Positions 41,344-49,954 of a stretch of DNA of 64,000 nucleotides are shown here, one piece after another. Under the pieces are notes generated by a model. That model searched no databases. It was given only the letters and a program-made list of their open reading frames with translations, and was not told the DNA's origin. A program made the position numbers and the translations under genes. The stretch is from Mesobacillus subterraneus (GTDB lineage: Bacteria > Bacillota > Bacilli > Bacillales > Cytobacillaceae). How positions within the stretch are numbered: the first letter of the stretch is position 1; the number at the start of each line of letters is the position of its first letter. Where the stretch lies: NCBI RefSeq assembly GCF_000934845.1, contig NZ_JXIQ01000019.1, positions 1 through 64,000 on the forward strand, read 5' to 3'.

Positions 41344-42210
41344 ATGAACCAGAACATACCATCGAAAAATCGAGGGTATATCATAAATGAATATGATGCA
41401 CTTAAGAAAGTCATTCTTTGCCAGCCACAATATATGACCATCCGGGATGTCATAAATGAAACTCAAAAACATTTTAAGGATGAGGGAATTCATATCGAGC
41501 TTGCCTTGGAGCAACATCAAAAATTTGTGAATACATTAAAAGATTACGGTATTGAAGTCATTCTGCTTCCGTACCATAAAAAGTTTCCAGAGCAAGTCTT
41601 CACTAGGGATGTTGGCTTCACCCTCGGCGAAACCATTTTTGTTGCAGAAATGGCAAATGACGTCCGAAAAGGCGAGGAGGATGTATTGAAACAGTGGTTA
41701 GAGGATGAAGAGATCTCCTATTACAATCTTCTAGGTGATAAGATTGAGGGCGGCGATGTAATCATTGATCAGGACACCGTATATGTAGGCATGAGCAATA
41801 GGACCAACAAGCAGGCAGCCGACCATCTGCAGGGATTGCTACCGAATGTGGACGTTAGGGTCATTCCCTTTAAAGAAGAATACCTTCATCTTGATTGTGT
41901 TTTCAATGTTGTCTCCCCTACTGTTGCTTTAATTTACCGGCCTGCTTTGACAGATTCAGACATTCAATTGTTTAGCTCCCGTTATGATCTGATTGATGTT
42001 AGCGAAGCAGAACAATTTACTCTTGGTACCAATGTCCTGAGTATCGGAAACAAACAGATTATCAGTCTGCCTGTAAACAAAGAAGTGAATGAACAGCTCA
42101 GAAGGAAAGGCTTTAAAGTAATCGAAGTTGATATTTCGGAGATTATTAAATCCGGAGGCTCCTTTCGCTGCTGTTCATTGCCGATTTTGCGCGAGAGGAA
42201 TATAAAATAG
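41344..42210 (+). CDS. DDAH-like amidinotransferase-fold hydrolase
   Basis: The 288-residue protein belongs to the dimethylarginine dimethylaminohydrolase/arginine deiminase superfamily. Active-site elements are 'VFTRDVGFTLGETIFVAEM' (substrate Asp), KIEGGDVII (Glu-Gly-Gly-Asp), LHLDCVFNVVS (catalytic His) and, at the C-terminus, SGGSFRCCSLPIL carrying the nucleophilic Cys. It resembles B. subtilis YkgA. Likely activity is hydrolysis of a guanidino compound such as methylated arginine or arginine itself. The neighbouring nitrogen-control genes (tnrA, amt) fit nitrogen scavenging, but no TnrA box precedes this gene. GACGAGGAGG lies before the ATG. Confidence 0.87.
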   Translation: MNQNIPSKNRGYIINEYDALKKVILCQPQYMTIRDVINETQKHFKDEGIHIELALEQHQKFVNTLKDYGIEVILLPYHKKFPEQVFTRDVGFTLGETIFVAEMANDVRKGEEDVLKQWLEDEEISYYNLLGDKIEGGDVIIDQDTVYVGMSNRTNKQAADHLQGLLPNVDVRVIPFKEEYLHLDCVFNVVSPTVALIYRPALTDSDIQLFSSRYDLIDVSEAEQFTLGTNVLSIGNKQIISLPVNKEVNEQLRRKGFKVIEVDISEIIKSGGSFRCCSLPILRERNIK

Positions 42211-42250
42211 TTTCTTCTATCCCTCAAGTTGTCTGTAAGAAAATCATTGG

Positions 42251-42287
42251 AAGCAGGTGACCACCGTCATTTGCTTTTGTTTTTTTC
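42251..42287 (+). terminator. Terminator after the DDAH-like gene
   Basis: AAGCAGGTGAC-CACC-GTCATTTGCTT (two G-U pairs) followed by a long T run. Confidence 0.75.
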
Positions 42288-42426
42288 TGCTAAAATTGTT
42301 GGCGAAATCTTTAGTTATAACAGATTAATAAATAATTTGCTGTTAAATATCAGGTTTTGATTGTCCTTTGAGTTTTATTATCTTATAATTCAAAATAGAA
42401 AAAAATAAAATTTGAGGAGGATTCAT

Positions 42427-43887
42427 TTGGAAGCTTTCGTTTCTTGGCTCAATGGGATTTTGTGGAGCAACCCGGTCATTTATATTATTCTAGGCATCGG
42501 CCTGGTATTCTCCATCCTGACACGTTTTTTACAAGTAAGACTCATAAAGGACATGATTATGCTCATGTTCCAGGGGAGAAGTTCCGATGCGGGCGTTTCA
42601 TCTTTTCAGGCCTTATCTATCGCTTTATCTGGCCGTGTAGGAACTGGTAATATCGCTGGTACTGCCACTGCGATTGCGATGGGTGGACCTGGTGCGGTTT
42701 TCTGGATGTGGGCAATCGCGTTCATTGGGGCGAGCAGCGCTTTTGTTGAATCAACATTAGCCCAGATTTACAAGGTTAAGCAAGATGGTCTTTATCGCGG
42801 CGGTCCTGCTTATTACATTGAGAAAGGTCTTGGCATCAGATGGTTTGCGATTGCTTTTTCTATAGCGGCATTGCTGGCAATGGCCCTTTTAATGCCGGGG
42901 ATTCAGTCAAACTCGATTGCGCTTGGCCTTGAGAATGCTTTTGGTGTCAACAAATCAGTATCTGGTTTGGTTATAATCGTTCTTTTAGGATTCGTCATTT
43001 TTGGAGGCGTAAAAAGGATTGCAACAGTTGCCCAGTATACGGTCCCATTCATGGCAATCGGATATATCCTTGTTGCTCTTATCATTATTGGAATGAATAT
43101 TACTGAAGTTCCCGCGGTTTTCGCTTTGATTTTCAAAAGTGCTTTCGGTGCTGACTCTATGTTTGGCGGTATCGTGGGAAGTGCGGTTTCTTGGGGGGTA
43201 AAACGAGGTATTTATTCCAATGAAGCTGGACAGGGTACAGGACCTCACGCAGCTGCTGCTGCAGAAGTATCCCACCCAGCTAAACAGGGCCTTGTCCAGG
43301 CATTTTCTGTTTATATCGATACTTTATTCGTTTGTTCTGCTACGGCATTCATGATCCTGTTCACCGGTATGTTTAATACAGTTGGGGCTGATGGCGCGTT
43401 CATCGTCGAAAACTTGAAAGGTGTAGAGGCTGGTCCAGGGTATACACAAGCTGCTGTTGATGCGGTACTTCCTGGTTTCGGAGCAGAATTTGTTGCAGTA
43501 GCACTATTCTTTTTCGCTTTCACAACCATCATGGCCTATTATTATATGGCCGAGACAAATATTGCTTATCTTCTCAGAGGAAGAAATGGTAAGATACCGA
43601 TGTTTGTCCTGAAAGTTGTCATCCTAGGAGCAACTTTCTACGGTGCTGTGAAAGAAGCATCACTTGCATGGGCGCTGGGAGATGCTGGTCTCGGATTGAT
43701 GGTATGGCTGAATCTGATTGCCATTGTCCTGCTCGCTAAGCCGGCACTGATTGCTTTGAAGGACTATGAGGAACAGAAAAAGCAAGGGCTAGATCCGGTG
43801 TTCAATTCCAAAAAGCTCGGCATTAAGAATGCTGAGTATTGGGAAGACGAATATTCTTTCAACCATGAAAAAGAAAAAGTGTCATAA
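42427..43887 (+). CDS. Sodium:alanine/glycine symporter family (AGCS) transporter
   Basis: This 486-residue polytopic protein is of the AlsT/DagA family that imports alanine, glycine or glutamine with Na+. Family hallmarks are 'FQALSIALSGRVGTGNIAGT' (Na+/substrate region), GGPGAVFWMWAIAFIGASSA, YRGGPAYYIEKGLG and 'SNEAGQGTGPHAAAAAEVSHP'. The open frame begins with a TTG that lies within the ribosome site itself (GAGGAGG at 42413-42419), so the TTG at 42427 is the start. It is a single-gene unit between two terminators. Confidence 0.9.
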   Translation: MEAFVSWLNGILWSNPVIYIILGIGLVFSILTRFLQVRLIKDMIMLMFQGRSSDAGVSSFQALSIALSGRVGTGNIAGTATAIAMGGPGAVFWMWAIAFIGASSAFVESTLAQIYKVKQDGLYRGGPAYYIEKGLGIRWFAIAFSIAALLAMALLMPGIQSNSIALGLENAFGVNKSVSGLVIIVLLGFVIFGGVKRIATVAQYTVPFMAIGYILVALIIIGMNITEVPAVFALIFKSAFGADSMFGGIVGSAVSWGVKRGIYSNEAGQGTGPHAAAAAEVSHPAKQGLVQAFSVYIDTLFVCSATAFMILFTGMFNTVGADGAFIVENLKGVEAGPGYTQAAVDAVLPGFGAEFVAVALFFFAFTTIMAYYYMAETNIAYLLRGRNGKIPMFVLKVVILGATFYGAVKEASLAWALGDAGLGLMVWLNLIAIVLLAKPALIALKDYEEQKKQGLDPVFNSKKLGIKNAEYWEDEYSFNHEKEKVS

Positions 43888-43900
43888 GAGTGATTTTTGT

Positions 43901-43940
43901 GAAGAGCTACCTGATCAAAGGCAGCTCTTCTTTCTGTTTT
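43901..43940 (+). terminator. Terminator after the AGCS symporter
   Basis: GAAGAGCT / AGCTCTTC stem, 14-base loop, then TTTCTGTTTTC. Confidence 0.75.
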
Positions 43941-44007
43941 CGTTTCATCATATTGTTTTAGTGGAATGGGAAGGATGATAGTATCAAAGACGTAGCGGGG
44001 GAATTTC

Positions 44008-44922
44008 ATGAAGTTGTTATGTATTGACGGTGGCGGTATTAGAGGTGTTTTCCCGATCGCCATCCTGAAGGCGATCGAAGAAGAATTCGGCAAGCCTGTA
44101 GGCAGTCTGTTCGATGTGATCTCAGGAACTAGTACAGGATCCATCATTGCCGCTTCCGTTGCTTTGAATAGATCGATGGGGGAATTGATGGATAGGTACG
44201 AATTTTATGGAGAAAAGATTTTTGTCAAAAAATCAAAGATTGGTTTTTTTACAAGTGTATACAGTGACCGTTATTTGAGGAGGCTGCTGAAGCAAGCTTT
44301 CCAAGATCTTACCCTTGGCGAAATAAAAAAACCTCTTTTAATTCCTGCAGTTGATATTACTCATGGAAAACCGTATGTCCACCGCTCAGACTTTGGTTAT
44401 TCATCGGAAAAAGAACTTTCAGTTAAATTATGGGATGCTGTCCTTTCCTCCTGTTCGGCGCCGATTTATTTTCCTCCAAACAATGTTAATAATCAGTTTT
44501 TATCGATTGATGGGGGATTGTGGGCCAATAACCCATCATTGGTTTGTTTGACTGAGGCATTGCATCACTTTAAAATGGAGCTAGAGGAAATACAGATTCT
44601 CTCCATCGGGACAGGCCAGCAGAACATCGCTTTTAAAATGGAGGAGAATAAATACTGGGGAATTCGTCAGTGGCTGCCATTCCGTTTTCCATCATTGAAA
44701 ATAACCCCTAAGCTATTGGATCTGGCGATGGACTTATCATCTGAATCCGTCTCTTATCATTGCAGGCTTTTGCTGAGTGATCGTTATCTTCGCTTGAATA
44801 CTGAATTATTAGAGGAAGTTCCTTTTGACGATTTTACTTACACTGCAAAATTAAAAGAAATGGGAAAACAGGTTTTTGAAAGGAACAAAGGAAAAATCAC
44901 AGCATTTCTTTCTGAGAGTTAG
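44008..44922 (+). CDS. Patatin-like phospholipase
   Basis: The 304-residue lipid acyl hydrolase has the oxyanion loop CIDGGGIRGVFPI (residues 5-17), the nucleophile elbow ISGTSTGSIIAA with the Ser near residue 44, and the second catalytic residue in SIDGGLWANNP (Asp of the DGG motif). It is closer to the plant-patatin type than to the RssA type. It has no signal peptide. Some patatins of this build are effectors of CBASS defence, but no CD-NTase or other CBASS gene is next to it, so a housekeeping lipid role is assumed. GGGGGAATTTC lies before the ATG. Confidence 0.9.
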   Translation: MKLLCIDGGGIRGVFPIAILKAIEEEFGKPVGSLFDVISGTSTGSIIAASVALNRSMGELMDRYEFYGEKIFVKKSKIGFFTSVYSDRYLRRLLKQAFQDLTLGEIKKPLLIPAVDITHGKPYVHRSDFGYSSEKELSVKLWDAVLSSCSAPIYFPPNNVNNQFLSIDGGLWANNPSLVCLTEALHHFKMELEEIQILSIGTGQQNIAFKMEENKYWGIRQWLPFRFPSLKITPKLLDLAMDLSSESVSYHCRLLLSDRYLRLNTELLEEVPFDDFTYTAKLKEMGKQVFERNKGKITAFLSES

Positions 44923-44968
44923 CTCGCACCATTTATAGGGAATACTATTTACATGAGGAGGAACAACT

Positions 44969-45238
44969 ATGGAAAAAATGGAAGTTGGAGAAGTATTTAC
45001 AATTAGCGACGAAAGCGAGATCGAGCAAGAGGTCGAGGTAATCGCAACATTGAACATAGACGGATCTGATTATGTTGCTGTCAGCTTTGTGGAAGACTTG
45101 AAAATAAGCACGGACGAAGAAATTGATATCTTTTTTCTCAAGCTTGACGAAGATGGAGATTTTGCTGCCATTGAATCTGATGAAGAATTCGAAAAGGTTT
45201 CTGTGGCTTTTGATGAAGGCATGATCGAAGAAGAATAG
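44969..45238 (+). CDS. DUF1292 family acidic protein
   Basis: The 89-residue highly acidic protein (ends EEE) shows 'ISDESEIEQEVEVIATLNID' and DYVAVSFVED..., which match the DUF1292 family, where a short domain with a conserved Y-V-x-L pattern is found in Firmicutes next to Holliday-junction or other housekeeping genes. It follows the patatin gene by 46 bases and has its own ribosome site (ATGAGGAGGAAC). The role is unknown. Confidence 0.75.
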   Translation: MEKMEVGEVFTISDESEIEQEVEVIATLNIDGSDYVAVSFVEDLKISTDEEIDIFFLKLDEDGDFAAIESDEEFEKVSVAFDEGMIEEE

Positions 45239-45247
45239 TGAGAAGAG

Positions 45248-45280
45248 GAGAGGATTGGAAATTCCATTCCTCTCTTTTTT
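45248..45280 (+). terminator. Terminator after the DUF1292 gene
   Basis: GAGAGGA-TTGGAA / TTCCA-TTCCTCTC stem and TTTTTT tail. Confidence 0.85.
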
Positions 45281-45360
45281 GATTGCCATGATTAAAGGAA
45301 AATAGGTGGACTATAGCAGGAAATTATTCGCGAATGTCGAATTGATTTTTAAAGGAGTTG

Positions 45361-45636
45361 ATGCAATTGGATAGCGTTATCCTCGTAACCTTTAAAATCA
45401 AGGGAATCCCGATTCCTATTAAAATAGCATCTACTACAGAACCAAGCAAAGACCAAATCCTCAAAAAAATTACTGACTTAGCCAATGGATATGACTTATC
45501 CGGTCAGATTCAATTCAAGAAGCTCCTAATAGAGCATGGACATAAGATGTATATTTATGAAATTGGAGATAAAAAATGCATTGTGCTGGTAGAAAGACTT
45601 GAAAAAATAAAAGAGTTTGAAGAAATGGGTTCATAG
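45361..45636 (+). CDS. Hypothetical protein, about 90 residues
   Basis: A frame with a strong AAAGGAG offers three possible starts: TTG 45358, ATG 45361 (3 bases from the ribosome site) and TTG 45367 (9 bases, best spacing). The protein has alternating strands and helices: VILVTFKIKGIPIPIKIAST, then HKMYIYEIGDKKCIVLVERL. There is no signal peptide or membrane helix. I recognise no family. The good ribosome site and balanced composition support a real gene. Confidence 0.6.
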   Translation: MQLDSVILVTFKIKGIPIPIKIASTTEPSKDQILKKITDLANGYDLSGQIQFKKLLIEHGHKMYIYEIGDKKCIVLVERLEKIKEFEEMGS

Positions 45637-45725
45637 TAATGTTCTTTCAAGTATCACAGCATCAAAAAGAAAAGGGAATAAGCTGTCCTTTCATCTAAGT
45701 AGTATAAAAGATAGGAGTGAATGAA

Positions 45726-46517
45726 ATGACTACACAAAAAATAAAAGCAGCAAACACAGAAATCAGTTTTTATGAGGAAGGAAATGGAAAACCGATTGTT
45801 CTTATTCATGGTTTTGCTGGCGGAAAAGAGTATTGGGACAAAGTACTTCCTGAATTAACCAAAGAGTACAGAGTAATCGCCATCGATCTTCCAGGACATG
45901 GCGAGTCAGGCATGGTAAACGACAGTTATAAAATAGAGGATTATGCATTTTTGGTAAAAGACTTTCTTGATCATTTAGGGATTGAGAAAGTGACTATGTT
46001 CGGTCATTCGCTTGGCGGATATATTACTTTAGCTTTTGCCGAGCTTTATCCACAGTACTTAAACGGATTTTCCCTGGTTCACTCCACGGCAAATGCTGAC
46101 ACGACTGATGCGAAAGAAGGCAGGGACACGAATTCAGAAAAAATACAGAAGCAAGGTACTGATTCATTTATCGAGGAACTTTCCAAAAAGCTCTTTTCGC
46201 CTGCTAACCTCGAGTTGAATATTGTCGAAATTTCCGAGATAGTCAAAATCGGCCTAAAGACTTCTGTGAAAGGACTTGTTAGTGCCCTGTCAGCAATGAA
46301 AAACAGGCCGGACCGAAATCATGTTCTGGAAGAGACTGAGCTTCCGGTGCTGTTGGTTGCTGGAGAACTCGATCAAATTGTTCCTCCCGAGAAAACATTT
46401 ACGGTTGATAAACCAAATATCCAAAAATACCTTATTAAAAACAGCGGACATATGAGCATGTTTGAACAGCCCCAAGATCTAGTGAGGGCAATGAACGAAT
46501 TCCTTAGCAAACTATAA
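45726..46517 (+). CDS. Alpha/beta hydrolase
   Basis: The 263-residue alpha/beta-hydrolase-fold enzyme has the oxyanion motif LIHGFAGG, the strand IDLPGHGES, the nucleophile FGHSLGGYI (Ser near residue 92), the acid in [11 protein letters not shown] and the His in [11 protein letters not shown]. It resembles small esterases and MhpC/BioH-type hydrolases; the substrate is not deducible. AGGAG is 9 bases before the ATG at 45726, so the upstream GTG at 45717, adjacent to the ribosome site, is not used. Confidence 0.87.
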   Translation: MTTQKIKAANTEISFYEEGNGKPIVLIHGFAGGKEYWDKVLPELTKEYRVIAIDLPGHGESGMVNDSYKIEDYAFLVKDFLDHLGIEKVTMFGHSLGGYITLAFAELYPQYLNGFSLVHSTANADTTDAKEGRDTNSEKIQKQGTDSFIEELSKKLFSPANLELNIVEISEIVKIGLKTSVKGLVSALSAMKNRPDRNHVLEETELPVLLVAGELDQIVPPEKTFTVDKPNIQKYLIKNSGHMSMFEQPQDLVRAMNEFLSKL

Positions 46518-46547
46518 ATGCCCATCAGCCAGCCATTTAGATCAGGC

Positions 46548-46575
46548 TTCATTTTTTCTTATTTTAAGGTATAAT
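46548..46575 (+). promoter_or_regulatory. Promoter of the YebC-family gene
   Basis: TTCATT, 16 bases, TATAAT, 84 bases upstream of the start. The -10 is perfect and the -35 weak. Confidence 0.5.
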
Positions 46576-46659
46576 ATTATTTGTGAAATGCTGCATGGCT
46601 TTTATTCTATTATGGATGGCTTGCAGTTAACTGATATAACTGGAAAGAGAGTGGACTAT

Positions 46660-47376
46660 ATGGGGCGTAAATGGAACAACATCAAAGAAAAGAAAGCTTC
46701 CAAGGATGCGAACACTAGCAGGGTTTATTCTAAATTTGCACTAGAAATTTATGTTGCAGCCAGGCAGGGTGATCCAAATCCGGAATCAAACCAAGCTCTG
46801 AAATTTGTCCTTGAGAGAGCGAAAACATACAATGTACCGAGAGTCATTATTGATCGTGCTATCGAAAAAGCCAAGGGCGGGGGAGAAGAAAGCTATGATG
46901 AGCTTCGGTATGAAGGCTTTGGACCTAACGGCTCGATGATTATTGTAGATGCACTTACCAACAACGTAAACCGGACAGCTTCCAACGTACGCGCTGCTTT
47001 CGGGAAGAACGGAGGCAACATGGGAGTAGCCGGTTCCGTTTCTTATATGTTTGATAAAATAGCAGTAATTGGTTTTGAAGGAAAATCGGCCGAAGAAGCT
47101 TTGGAAATTTTGATGGAAGCAGATGTGGATGCACGTGATATCCTTGAGGAAGAGGATTCGGTAATTATTTACGGGGAGCCTGAACAATTCCACGCTATAC
47201 AGGAAGCTTTCAGGAATTCCGGTATTACAGATTTTACAGTTGCCGAATTGACGATGCTTCCACAAAATGAAATTTCCCTCGAGCCCGACTCACTTGCCCA
47301 GTTTGAGAAGCTTGTAGATGCGCTGGAAGATTTAGAAGATGTCCAGCAGGTTTACCATAATGTTGATATGGAGTAA
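46660..47376 (+). CDS. YebC/PmpR family protein (YeeI-like)
   Basis: The 238-residue protein belongs to the YebC family, which has been described as DNA-binding regulators and more recently as ribosome-associated factors for proline-rich translation. It starts [20 protein letters not shown] and has '[20 protein letters not shown]', the block [16 protein letters not shown], and [19 protein letters not shown]. Its length and opening match B. subtilis YeeI rather than YrbC. The frame is open from 46588, but the ATG at 46660 is the family start. GAAAGAGAGTGG is a moderate ribosome site. Confidence 0.9.
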   Translation: MGRKWNNIKEKKASKDANTSRVYSKFALEIYVAARQGDPNPESNQALKFVLERAKTYNVPRVIIDRAIEKAKGGGEESYDELRYEGFGPNGSMIIVDALTNNVNRTASNVRAAFGKNGGNMGVAGSVSYMFDKIAVIGFEGKSAEEALEILMEADVDARDILEEEDSVIIYGEPEQFHAIQEAFRNSGITDFTVAELTMLPQNEISLEPDSLAQFEKLVDALEDLEDVQQVYHNVDME

Positions 47377-47380
47377 GATA

Positions 47381-47416
47381 AACAACCCATTCCGCTGATG
47401 GAATGGGTTGTTTTTG
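47381..47416. terminator. Terminator between the YebC and adhB genes
   Basis: AACAACCCATTCC-GCTGAT-GGAATGGGTTGTT perfect 13-bp stem with T tail. It lies between convergent genes. Confidence 0.9.
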
Positions 47417-47437
47417 CATGGGAGACATTATTGTATA

Positions 47438-48574
47438 CTACGGTTTAAGGACGACTTTGATGCAGCCATCTGTTCTTGTGTCGAAAATCTGATAGCCGTG
47501 TTTAGCCTGGTCGAGTGGGAGAACATGGGTAATGACGTCACTTAAGTCCATTTTTCGATTAGAAACAAGATCGTAAAGAAAAGACATATATGGGATTACT
47601 GGAGCCTGTCCCATTTTCAAATCTACATTTCGCTGGAACAGATCCCCCAAGGGAAAGGCGTTATATCTGCCTCCATATACACCTGTAATTTGGATCGTAC
47701 CAGCCTTACGAACTGCTTGTGAAGCAATCACCAGGCCGCCCATCGCACCGCCTTGCAGCTTCATGCCTGTCGCCAAGTATTCTAATGGTGACATTTTTGC
47801 ACTCATGCCGGTGCAATCAATGACGATGTCTGCACCGCCATTTGTGATTTCCTTAAGAAATTCACCGGTATTTTGATGTTCCTCTATATTCACTATTTCC
47901 ACTTTATTGGTCTTTTTCGCATGTTCCAAACGATAGGTCAAATGATCAACAGCAATGACACGCTTTGCACCTTTGTACCACGCAAATTTTTGTGCCAGCA
48001 AGCCAACCGGGCCACAGCCTAATACCACTACCGTATCCCCCGGTTTTACCCCAGCATGATCGACACTCCACAATGCTGTCGCAGCTGCATCTGCCAGCAA
48101 GACAAGTTTTTCATCCTCGACTTCACAGTTCTCAGGTATTTTAAAAGGTGTGAAATTTCCATAAGGAACACGCATATATTCAGCTTGTCCGCCTGCATAA
48201 CCGCCGGTAGTTTCTGAGTAGCCAAAAAATCCGCCCATTTCCCCATGTGGATTTGAATTATCACACTGTGATGTAATGTCATTTTTACAATACCAGCATT
48301 CTCCGCAGCTAACATTAAAAGGAATGATCACACGGTCACCCTTTTTTAGTTTTTCTACGCCAGGACCAACTTCTTCTACTACACCCATTGGCTCATGTCC
48401 AATAACATAGTCAGTAGGCAAGTTAGGGATCATCTGATGAAGCAAATGCAAATCGGAGCCGCAAATTGCCGAAGCAGTTACTTTTATGATAATGTCGTCC
48501 GAATTTTTAATTTGAGGATCTTTAACATTTTTGACTTCTACATTCTTGCTGCCTTGGTACGTAACGGCTTTCAT
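47438..48574 (-). CDS. adhB: Zinc-dependent alcohol dehydrogenase, AdhB type
   Basis: This 378-residue medium-chain dehydrogenase is of the formaldehyde-dehydrogenase-like branch. The catalytic zinc ligands are Cys in SAICGSDLH and the His/Glu of VIGHEPMGVV. The structural zinc cysteines are in 'VSCGECWYCKNDITSQC'. The NAD+ site is VVLGCGPVGLLAQ. In B. subtilis the same kind of enzyme (AdhB) sits among the yraD/E/F/G coat-protein genes. The same arrangement is seen here, with two CotF-like genes directly upstream on the same strand. A sporulation-linked or aldehyde-detoxifying role is likely but not proven. Confidence 0.88.
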   Translation of the reverse strand: MKAVTYQGSKNVEVKNVKDPQIKNSDDIIIKVTASAICGSDLHLLHQMIPNLPTDYVIGHEPMGVVEEVGPGVEKLKKGDRVIIPFNVSCGECWYCKNDITSQCDNSNPHGEMGGFFGYSETTGGYAGGQAEYMRVPYGNFTPFKIPENCEVEDEKLVLLADAAATALWSVDHAGVKPGDTVVVLGCGPVGLLAQKFAWYKGAKRVIAVDHLTYRLEHAKKTNKVEIVNIEEHQNTGEFLKEITNGGADIVIDCTGMSAKMSPLEYLATGMKLQGGAMGGLVIASQAVRKAGTIQITGVYGGRYNAFPLGDLFQRNVDLKMGQAPVIPYMSFLYDLVSNRKMDLSDVITHVLPLDQAKHGYQIFDTRTDGCIKVVLKP

Positions 48575-48589
48575 ATCATCTTACCCCCT

Positions 48590-48952
48590 TTATTTGTTTG
48601 GTGTCGCGAACATTCCAAGACGGTCCGTGTCCATTGGGAATAACTCCATTTTTCCAATACTGATTGCCATGTCAGCGGACTTCAAATCCAATTCCATTTG
48701 TTTTCCGACATCATGAGGGTAAAACCAGCCTTTTTCAATCATTAAATCCGAAATTTCGGCATGGAGATCAATGGCCTGTTCCATCTGTTTGTAAAAAATC
48801 TTACGCAGGTCCCCATTCGCTGTTTCGGTCAAAGCAATACCGTAAGTATGTATGCCATTTTTAATCCCTAGAAGAAAATCTAGCGCAAAGGATGCATCAG
48901 CCATCTCGGGCATGTGCTCAGCACCCTGTGGATCAAGATAATCCATTTCCAT
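48590..48952 (-). CDS. CotF-like spore coat protein, C-terminal-half type (YraF/YraD-like)
   Basis: The 120-residue protein is a four-helix-bundle CotF-family member: 'DASFALDFLLGIKNGIHTYG', ALTETANGDLRKIFYKQM and 'EISDLMIEKGWFYPHD'. In CotF and its relatives this segment carries ferritin-like helices. It ends 16 bases before adhB and its start overlaps the stop of the next small gene upstream by one base, forming a unit of two coat genes plus adhB. GGGACCAATA is a weak ribosome site, so translational coupling is likely. Confidence 0.82.
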   Translation of the reverse strand: MEMDYLDPQGAEHMPEMADASFALDFLLGIKNGIHTYGIALTETANGDLRKIFYKQMEQAIDLHAEISDLMIEKGWFYPHDVGKQMELDLKSADMAISIGKMELFPMDTDRLGMFATPNK

Positions 48953-49179
48953 TATTGGTCCCCTTCTTTCATTAGTTTTGTCCTGGCTTCTTCATAATAG
49001 GTCTTCAATTCTTCTACAGCTGCAATCGATTGTTGCACTTCTTTTTCCATTAGAGCTTTTAAGTCATTATCAAAGCAAAGTCCTTGGATTAATTTTGATT
49101 TCAGGATACTAATCGTGTTAAAATTCAGTATTTCATGTGCTTCCATCGTTTCGTGGAATGCAAGCGTATCTTTTTCCAT
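48952..49179 (-). CDS. CotF-like small coat protein, N-terminal-half type (YraE/YraG-like)
   Basis: This 75-residue protein contains FHETMEAHEILNFNTISILK and a C-terminal charged helix. It resembles the YraG/YraE type, the short companion of YraF/YraD. The start ATG at 49179 has GGAGGTGACC 5 bases upstream; the ATG at 49194 belongs to that ribosome site. It is the first gene of the minus-strand coat unit and faces a matching plus-strand pair across 135 bases. Confidence 0.75.
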   Translation of the reverse strand: MEKDTLAFHETMEAHEILNFNTISILKSKLIQGLCFDNDLKALMEKEVQQSIAAVEELKTYYEEARTKLMKEGDQ

Positions 49180-49314
49180 TAAGGTCACCTCCATAGAAAG
49201 AACATAGTTATTTTTCCAATAAAGCCATCACTTTATGCAGGAATGGAGAATAAGCTTTCATTTTAAAGGAAGCATAAGGAGAGACGTTTATTTTTGGGAG
49301 GAAAACCAATACCA

Positions 49315-49521
49315 ATGACCAAATATCTAGGAATACATGAAACCCTTGAATTGCATGAGGTACTAATTTTTAAAACGGTCACATTGACCAAAGCCACCAC
49401 AATGGGCTTACTTGTAAAAGACATGAGACTGAAAGAAATCCTGACAAATGAAGTAGCTGCATCAAGTACACACATTGAACGGATGAAGGAGCTGTACAGG
49501 AGGGAGGTAAATCAGGTATGA
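49315..49521 (+). CDS. CotF-like small coat protein, second copy (YraE/YraG-like)
   Basis: The 68-residue protein has 'GIHETLELHEVLIFKTVTLT', the same H-E-x-x-E-x-H-E-x-x-x-F/L-x-T pattern as the gene at 48952, confirming a paralogue. The ATG at 49315 is 11 bases after TTGGGAGGAAAACC; the upstream TTG at 49294 lies in the ribosome site. It overlaps the next gene by 4 bases and forms a divergent mirror of the minus-strand pair. Confidence 0.75.
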   Translation: MTKYLGIHETLELHEVLIFKTVTLTKATTMGLLVKDMRLKEILTNEVAASSTHIERMKELYRREVNQV

Positions 49522-49811
49522 CAATTTTGCATAACCTAGCTGGAATGGCTGGGATGACGGATCAAGTAATTGCGGCAGATTATTTGATTTCCATTAAATC
49601 AACAATCCGCAATCTATCTTTTGCCATCACAGAAACCGCCACTCCCGAGTTAAGAGATGCTTTTCGGGAACAATTAAGGTCCGCTGTAGCCAGCCATGAA
49701 AACATCACCAACTATCTGATTGAAACTGGATTTTATCATCCAAACGACCTCAGTGAACAAATCAGAGTGGATCTAGATAATGCAAATACTGCTTTGAAGC
49801 TTGCTGATTAA
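49518..49811 (+). CDS. CotF-like spore coat protein, second copy (YraF/YraD-like)
   Basis: The 97-residue CotF-family protein has 'VIAADYLISIKSTIRNLSFA', ITETATPELRDAFREQLRSA and 'ITNYLIETGFYHPNDLSEQ'. It shares the T-E-T-A-x-x-x-L-R and I-E-x-G-x-x-x-P-x-D patterns with the gene at 48590, but is shorter at the C-terminus. ATGA overlap with the preceding gene indicates coupling. A terminator follows. Confidence 0.8.
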   Translation: MTILHNLAGMAGMTDQVIAADYLISIKSTIRNLSFAITETATPELRDAFREQLRSAVASHENITNYLIETGFYHPNDLSEQIRVDLDNANTALKLAD

Positions 49812-49823
49812 ATTCAAGAAGTT

Positions 49824-49854
49824 AAGGCTGCCAATCCAAGGAAGCAGCCTTTTT
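49824..49854 (+). terminator. Terminator after the second coat pair
   Basis: AAGGCTGC / GCAGCCTT stem followed by TTTTG. Confidence 0.8.
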
Positions 49855-49954
49855 GAGCGTCAACAATTGTTAATCTCCTTGATTTTTTACGGAGGAATTC
49901 AAAAAGAAAGGTTAGAATATAATAAACCAATGTCGAAGAAAATGGGGGAGAGCC

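Noticed and set aside
44008-44922. CBASS defence effector
   Set aside because: The patatin fold fits CapV-type effectors, but no nucleotide cyclase or other CBASS gene lies within several kb.
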